Origin: Buchnera aphidicola (Aphis helianthi)
GTDB lineage: Bacteria; Pseudomonadota; Gammaproteobacteria; Enterobacterales; Enterobacteriaceae
Assembly: GCF_005083845.1 (NCBI RefSeq)
Contig: NZ_CP034894.1
Coordinates: 372,001 to 436,000, forward strand
Length of the DNA: 64,000 nt
Direction of reading: 5' to 3'
In this document: positions 60,201-64,000 of the stretch, piece by piece
Layout of the letters: each line of letters opens with the position of its first letter
How positions within the stretch are numbered: position 1 is the stretch's first letter
Made by a program: the position numbers and the translations under genes
The notes under the pieces: generated by a model
The model's input: only the letters and a program-made list of their open reading frames with translations
What the model was told of the DNA's origin: nothing
The model's database searches: none

Positions 60201-60656
60201 ATGAAAAAAAAAATCAATGTTTTATTAATTAATGGTCCTAATTTAAATCTTTTAGGTACTAGAGAACCACATATATATGGAAGTGATACTTTAATAGATT
60301 TAATAAATAACTTAATAAAAAAATCAAAAAAATTAAATATATTATTAAGTCATATACAATCTAACGCAGAACATATATTAATTGAAAAAATACATTCTGC
60401 AAAAGAACATAACATTGATTATATAATAATCAATCCAGCTGCCTTTACACATACTAGTATAGCATTAAGAGATGCTTTAATTGCGATTTCTATACCATTT
60501 ATTGAGGTACATATTTCTAATATTCATAGTAGAGAAAATTTTAGATCTCATTCATGGTTTTCTGATGTGTCTCAAGGTGTTATTACAGGATTAGGATTAG
60601 AAGGTTATTATTGGGCTTTAAAAACAATATCTAAGAGATGTTTAATAAAAAAATAA
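60201..60656 (+). CDS. aroQ: 3-dehydroquinate dehydratase, type II
   Basis: Third step of the shikimate pathway, feeding PheA encoded at 53883-55028. It has 151 residues (150 in E. coli AroQ-type enzymes). [20 protein letters not shown] at residues 8-27 contains the lid arginine and catalytic tyrosine. [14 protein letters not shown] near 52, [17 protein letters not shown] near 75 and [14 protein letters not shown] near 98-111 (catalytic His) complete the site. In E. coli accB and accC follow aroQ; here they are missing. Confidence 0.96.
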   Translation: MKKKINVLLINGPNLNLLGTREPHIYGSDTLIDLINNLIKKSKKLNILLSHIQSNAEHILIEKIHSAKEHNIDYIIINPAAFTHTSIALRDALIAISIPFIEVHISNIHSRENFRSHSWFSDVSQGVITGLGLEGYYWALKTISKRCLIKK

Positions 60657-60675
60657 AATTTTTTAATGATAATTT

Positions 60676-60712
60676 TTGCACCTTCTTCATGATAAATGTA
60701 TAGAAAGTGCAA
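60676..60712. terminator. Hairpin between aroQ and fis
   Basis: TTGCAC and GTGCAA are perfect arms, extended by TTCT/AGAA across one mismatch, with a loop of about 15 bases. It sits between convergent genes, with A/T-rich flanks but no clean T tract. Confidence 0.5.
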
Positions 60713-60744
60713 TTGAATTAAAATAATCGAAAAAAATTACATTA

Positions 60745-61044
60745 TTAATTCATACCATATTTTTTCAATTTTTTTCGTAAAGTACTACGATTTATACCCA
60801 TCATTAAAGCAGCTTTTGTTTGGTTTCCACGTGTATACTGCATAATTACATCTAATAATGGTTGTTCAAGTTCAGATAATATTAATGAATATAAATTATT
60901 AATATATTTAGTATTATCTAGATTTAATAAATAATTTTCTAAAGATTTTTTAACTAATAAACGTAAAGGTTTTTTTATAATTTCATTTTGATTATCTTTA
61001 GTATAATTTACTAAAAATTTTGTATTTGTTAAGTCTTCTGACAT
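60745..61044 (-). CDS. fis: Nucleoid-associated DNA-binding protein Fis
   Basis: Homodimeric DNA-bending protein that activates rRNA promoters and shapes the nucleoid. It has 99 residues (98 in E. coli). The C-terminal half, [26 protein letters not shown] with the helix-turn-helix ending [14 protein letters not shown], is nearly identical to E. coli. The N-terminal beta-hairpin region is less conserved. The usual upstream partner dusB is absent. It is one of few DNA-binding regulators expected in such a genome. Confidence 0.97.
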   Translation of the reverse strand: MSEDLTNTKFLVNYTKDNQNEIIKKPLRLLVKKSLENYLLNLDNTKYINNLYSLILSELEQPLLDVIMQYTRGNQTKAALMMGINRSTLRKKLKKYGMN

Positions 61045-61160
61045 AAAATTATCAACTCTGTAATCTTTTTTTATATTTTAAATGAAGTGAAGAATGATTA
61101 AAAATTAAAATGTATTCTATAAGAAAATAACATATGTTATTATGTTCAAATATTTTATAG

Positions 61161-62105
61161 TTACTTATTTAAATCTAATATAAGATTTTTCATATCATTA
61201 GGTAAATCAATTTTCCAACTCATTAACTTGTTAGTAATGGGATGAAAAAACTCGATATGATGAGCATGTAATGCTTGTCGAGAAAAAATTTTATTTTTAT
61301 ATAAACACTTTTTTTTAAAATTATTGCAAGAATAATTAATACCACGATATAAAGGATCGCCTAATACAGGGTATCTAATATGTAACATATGAACACGAAT
61401 TTGATGCGTTCGACCCGTCTCTAATTTTAATAATATATGTGTATGAAATTTAAAACGATGAATGATTTTATAATGCGTAATAGCAGGTTTTCCTGAAGGA
61501 TGTACTATCATACATATTCTTTTAGTAGGATGACGCATTATAGGATAATCTATTATACCACCAGAAATCATATTTCCTTTGACAATAGCTTGATATTTTC
61601 GCACAATCGTTTTAGATTTTAATAATTTAACTAAATAATAATATGCAAAAATAGTTTTTGCTATTACCATTAAACCACTTGTATTTTTGTCTAAACGATG
61701 AACAATTCCACAACGGGGTAAATATTTACTAGTTTCATAACGATATAATAATGCATTTAAAATCGTACCATTATCATTTCCAGCTCCAGGATGAACAACT
61801 AAACCAGCAGATTTATTTATAACTAATAAATTATTATCTTCATAAATAATGTTTAAAAATATATTCTCTGGTAAATCAGGTGTTATTTCTTTAACAATAG
61901 GATAAATAGTAATTTTCTCACCTCCTAATATTTTTTTATCAGGTTTATTTTCTATTTCCCCATTAACATATACACGGTTGTTAATAATCCAATTCTTTAA
62001 ACAAGAACGAGAATACTGCAAAAAAATTTTAGAAATAGTCTGATCTAATCTTTTTCCTAATATTGTAGTATAAGGAGCTAATATACTTAATTCTGTTTGT
62101 TTCAA
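61161..62105 (-). CDS. rluD: 23S rRNA pseudouridine synthase RluD
   Basis: Makes pseudouridines 1911, 1915 and 1917 in helix 69 of 23S rRNA. It has 314 residues (326 in E. coli). The S4 domain (RLDQTISKIFLQYSRSCLKNWI, near 18-40) precedes the catalytic domain with NKSAGLVVHPGAGN near 95, the catalytic aspartate in GIVHRLDKNTSGLMV near 136, and GRTHQIRVHMLHI near 230. RluD rather than RluC because of HPGAGN, HPTKR and the divergent bamD neighbour, as in E. coli. Confidence 0.96.
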   Translation of the reverse strand: MKQTELSILAPYTTILGKRLDQTISKIFLQYSRSCLKNWIINNRVYVNGEIENKPDKKILGGEKITIYPIVKEITPDLPENIFLNIIYEDNNLLVINKSAGLVVHPGAGNDNGTILNALLYRYETSKYLPRCGIVHRLDKNTSGLMVIAKTIFAYYYLVKLLKSKTIVRKYQAIVKGNMISGGIIDYPIMRHPTKRICMIVHPSGKPAITHYKIIHRFKFHTHILLKLETGRTHQIRVHMLHIRYPVLGDPLYRGINYSCNNFKKKCLYKNKIFSRQALHAHHIEFFHPITNKLMSWKIDLPNDMKNLILDLNK

Positions 62106-62252
62106 TATAAAAATCCTTATTTTAAAATATATTTTTAATCTAAATCTTTAATTTTTATAGAATATGATATTCTAATATATATTAAATAAATATTATTAAT
62201 ATAATAAATATTATTAATATAAAATTTTATTAAATTGCAGAAAACATACATT

Positions 62253-62981
62253 ATGCTTAAAAAAAATATTTTAATTATTTTAATACTATTATTTGTATAC
62301 TCTTCAGCGTATTCTCAAAATATACAACAAAAAACATTTATTCAAGAAAAAATATTTTATGAATATTGTAGAACAGAACTAAAAGAAAACAAATTTAATG
62401 ATGCAATATTGCATTTAGAAAATATGAAAAAAAATGTTTCTAACATTTACTTTGATAAAATTCAAATTAATTTAATTTATGCTTATTATAAAATTGACAA
62501 TTTTAATATGGCACAAAAAAATATAGAGGAATTTATAAGACTATACCCTAATCATCCAAATATTGATTATATTTTTTATATAAAAAGCTTAATAGATATA
62601 TCGCTTGATAAAAACATTTTCTTAAAAATTATAACTATAAAAAATTATAAAAGTGATCCTATTTATGCAAAAAGAGCTTTTTTTCAATTAAAAAATTTTT
62701 TATATCATTACCCTAAAAGTATTTATATTATAAATGCAAAAAAAGATTTATTTAATTTAAAACAACGTTTATCAAGATATAATTTAGAAATATTAAAATA
62801 TTATTTTAATCGTAAAAAATATGTAGCAGTGATTAATCGAGGTGAAGAAATACTTCAAAAATATCCAGAAACTTCATCTGCAATAGAATCGTTAAATTAT
62901 ATTAAACAATCTTTTATTAAATTGAAAATATTTAATACTGCTGAAAAAATATCTAAAATTATTTCGATAAATAAAATTTAA
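62253..62981 (+). CDS. bamD: Outer-membrane protein assembly factor BamD (no lipobox cysteine)
   Basis: TPR-type component of the BAM complex that inserts beta-barrel proteins such as the porin encoded here. It has 242 residues from the ATG (245 in E. coli). TPR matches include [34 protein letters not shown] near 90-105 and [17 protein letters not shown] near 195. Residues 4-16 are hydrophobic, but the sequence then reads SSAYSQN: there is no cysteine where BamD is normally lipidated. A TTG 18 bases upstream would not change this. Divergent from rluD. Confidence 0.9.
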   Translation: MLKKNILIILILLFVYSSAYSQNIQQKTFIQEKIFYEYCRTELKENKFNDAILHLENMKKNVSNIYFDKIQINLIYAYYKIDNFNMAQKNIEEFIRLYPNHPNIDYIFYIKSLIDISLDKNIFLKIITIKNYKSDPIYAKRAFFQLKNFLYHYPKSIYIINAKKDLFNLKQRLSRYNLEILKYYFNRKKYVAVINRGEEILQKYPETSSAIESLNYIKQSFIKLKIFNTAEKISKIISINKI

Positions 62982-63123
62982 AGATTGTTAATACACATAA
63001 TAAAAATATTTTTGTCTTTGATTTTTAATAAAATAATTTTTATTTATAGTAAAATTAAATTATGAATTATATTTTAAAAACATTTTAATAGCATTAACGT
63101 TATTTTTAAAAAAATTAAAAAAT

Positions 63124-64000
63124 ATGAAAAATACAACCAATGAAATACGAGAAAAATTTTTACAATTTTTCCAAAAAAAAGGACATATTATTCTTCCAAG
63201 TAGCTCCTTAATTCCAACAAATGATTCTACATTACTATTCACTAATGCCGGGATGAATCAATTTAAAGATTTTTTTTTAAATCCAAAAAAAAAAAAATAT
63301 TCTCGCATTACTACTGCACAACGTTGTTTAAGAACAGGAGGAAAACATAATGATTTAGAAACTGTAGGATATACAGAAAGACATCATACATTTTTTGAAA
63401 TGCTTGGAAATTTTAGTTTTAATGATTATTTTAAAAAAGAAGCAATTATATATGCATGGGAATTATTAACATCTAAACAATGGTTTAATATCAATAAAAA
63501 TCAATTGTGGATTTCAGTATATAAAAATGATGAAGAAACATATAAAATATGGCGTGATATTATAAAAATTTCTCCTGAACATATCATTAAAATAGGTGAT
63601 AAAAATAACTGTAAGTATAATTCTGAAAATTTTTGGCAAATGGGTGATACTGGACCATGTGGACCATGTACTGAAATATTTTACAATTATGATACAAAAA
63701 AACATCATGATTTTGCTAGATTTTTAAAAAATAAAAACGAATTTTTTATTGAAATCTGGAATATTGTTTTTATAGAATATAATCGTATTTCTTCAACAAA
63801 AATAATTCCTTTAAAATATAAATCTATAGATACAGGTATGGGCTTAGAAAGAATTGCCTCTATTTTACAAAATGTCAATTCAAATTATAAAATTGATGTT
63901 TTTCAAAAATTAATTAAAAATGTATCTAATTTTAGCAATATAACAAAATTAAATAACATATCCTTAAAAATAGTTTCAGATCATATTAGATCTTGTATAT
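63124..64000 (+). CDS. alaS: Alanyl-tRNA synthetase (3' end beyond window)
   Basis: Class II synthetase charging tRNA-Ala. Only the first 292 codons are present and the frame is open to the window edge. The start [21 protein letters not shown] matches the E. coli enzyme. Motif 1 ([15 protein letters not shown] near 38), motif 2 region ([29 protein letters not shown] near 75-105), [13 protein letters not shown] near 178 and motif 3 [13 protein letters not shown] near 237 form the catalytic core. A run of 13 A at 63285-63297 keeps the frame (KKKK). The C-terminal editing domain is outside the window. Confidence 0.97.
   Translation, partial: MKNTTNEIREKFLQFFQKKGHIILPSSSLIPTNDSTLLFTNAGMNQFKDFFLNPKKKKYSRITTAQRCLRTGGKHNDLETVGYTERHHTFFEMLGNFSFNDYFKKEAIIYAWELLTSKQWFNINKNQLWISVYKNDEETYKIWRDIIKISPEHIIKIGDKNNCKYNSENFWQMGDTGPCGPCTEIFYNYDTKKHHDFARFLKNKNEFFIEIWNIVFIEYNRISSTKIIPLKYKSIDTGMGLERIASILQNVNSNYKIDVFQKLIKNVSNFSNITKLNNISLKIVSDHIRSCI
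63285..63297 (+). repeat. A13 homopolymer within alaS
   Basis: Thirteen consecutive A. The alaS frame is correct at this length (PKKKKYSR), so this is a slippage-prone tract that genomic sequence leaves in frame. Confidence 0.85.

Overview
The window reads as chromosomal DNA of Buchnera aphidicola, the obligate endosymbiont of aphids, or a very close relative. The DNA is extremely AT-rich and intergenic DNA is almost pure A/T. Nearly every protein resembles its Escherichia coli counterpart at close to full length, and blocks of E. coli gene order survive with many genes deleted between them. I see no insertion sequence, prophage, CRISPR array, toxin-antitoxin pair, restriction system or recently acquired gene. 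The window holds 61 recognisable protein genes (two cut by the window ends), one possible leader ORF, one tRNA and about a dozen hairpins that look like terminators.

Layout. 1-3715: end of a flagellar basal-body cluster (flgH, flgI, a shortened flgJ, flgK; flgL absent). 3851-15094: rne and rluC divergent, then rpmF-fabD-fabG-acpP-tmk-holB-tatD-ptsG-hinT-lpoB. The genes that lie between these in E. coli (plsX, fabH, fabF, pabC, mltG and others) are gone. 15274-19128 (minus): a porin, asnS, pncB. 19411-24328: pyrD, rlmL, uup. 24364-29796 (minus): trhO, valS, pepA. 29999-32952: argI, pyrB, pyrI, ridA. 33021-48796 (minus): a long RNA and translation block, deaD, pnp, rpsO, truB, rbfA, infB, nusA, tRNA-Leu(GAG), secG, glmM, ftsH, rlmE, greA. 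49297-52610: ibaG, murA, rplU, rpmA, obgE. 52744-53587 (minus): rpsI, rplM. 53883-58503: pheA, ffh, rpsP, rimM, trmD, rplS. Then tldD (minus), aroQ, fis and rluD (minus), bamD, and the start of alaS.

Functionally this is a symbiont core. It covers translation and ribosome maturation, the RNA degradosome (RNase E, PNPase, a DEAD-box helicase), glucose uptake, parts of fatty-acid and peptidoglycan precursor synthesis, pyrimidine and arginine synthesis, and aromatic amino-acid supply (aroQ, pheA). The regulatory domain of PheA has lost both motifs that bind phenylalanine in E. coli, which fits a symbiont that over-produces phenylalanine for its host.

No unknown multi-gene system was found. The most interesting signals are decay or compensation in known genes. 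glmM and trmD each appear to be one base out of frame at a run of nine adenines, which suggests rescue by polymerase slippage. rimM has no ATG, GTG or TTG start and probably begins at ATA, overlapping the rpsP stop. RNase E keeps three short interaction motifs inside an otherwise scrambled C-terminal half. BamD has no lipidation cysteine. HinT lacks the first histidine of its triad. A relatively GC-rich leader precedes deaD.
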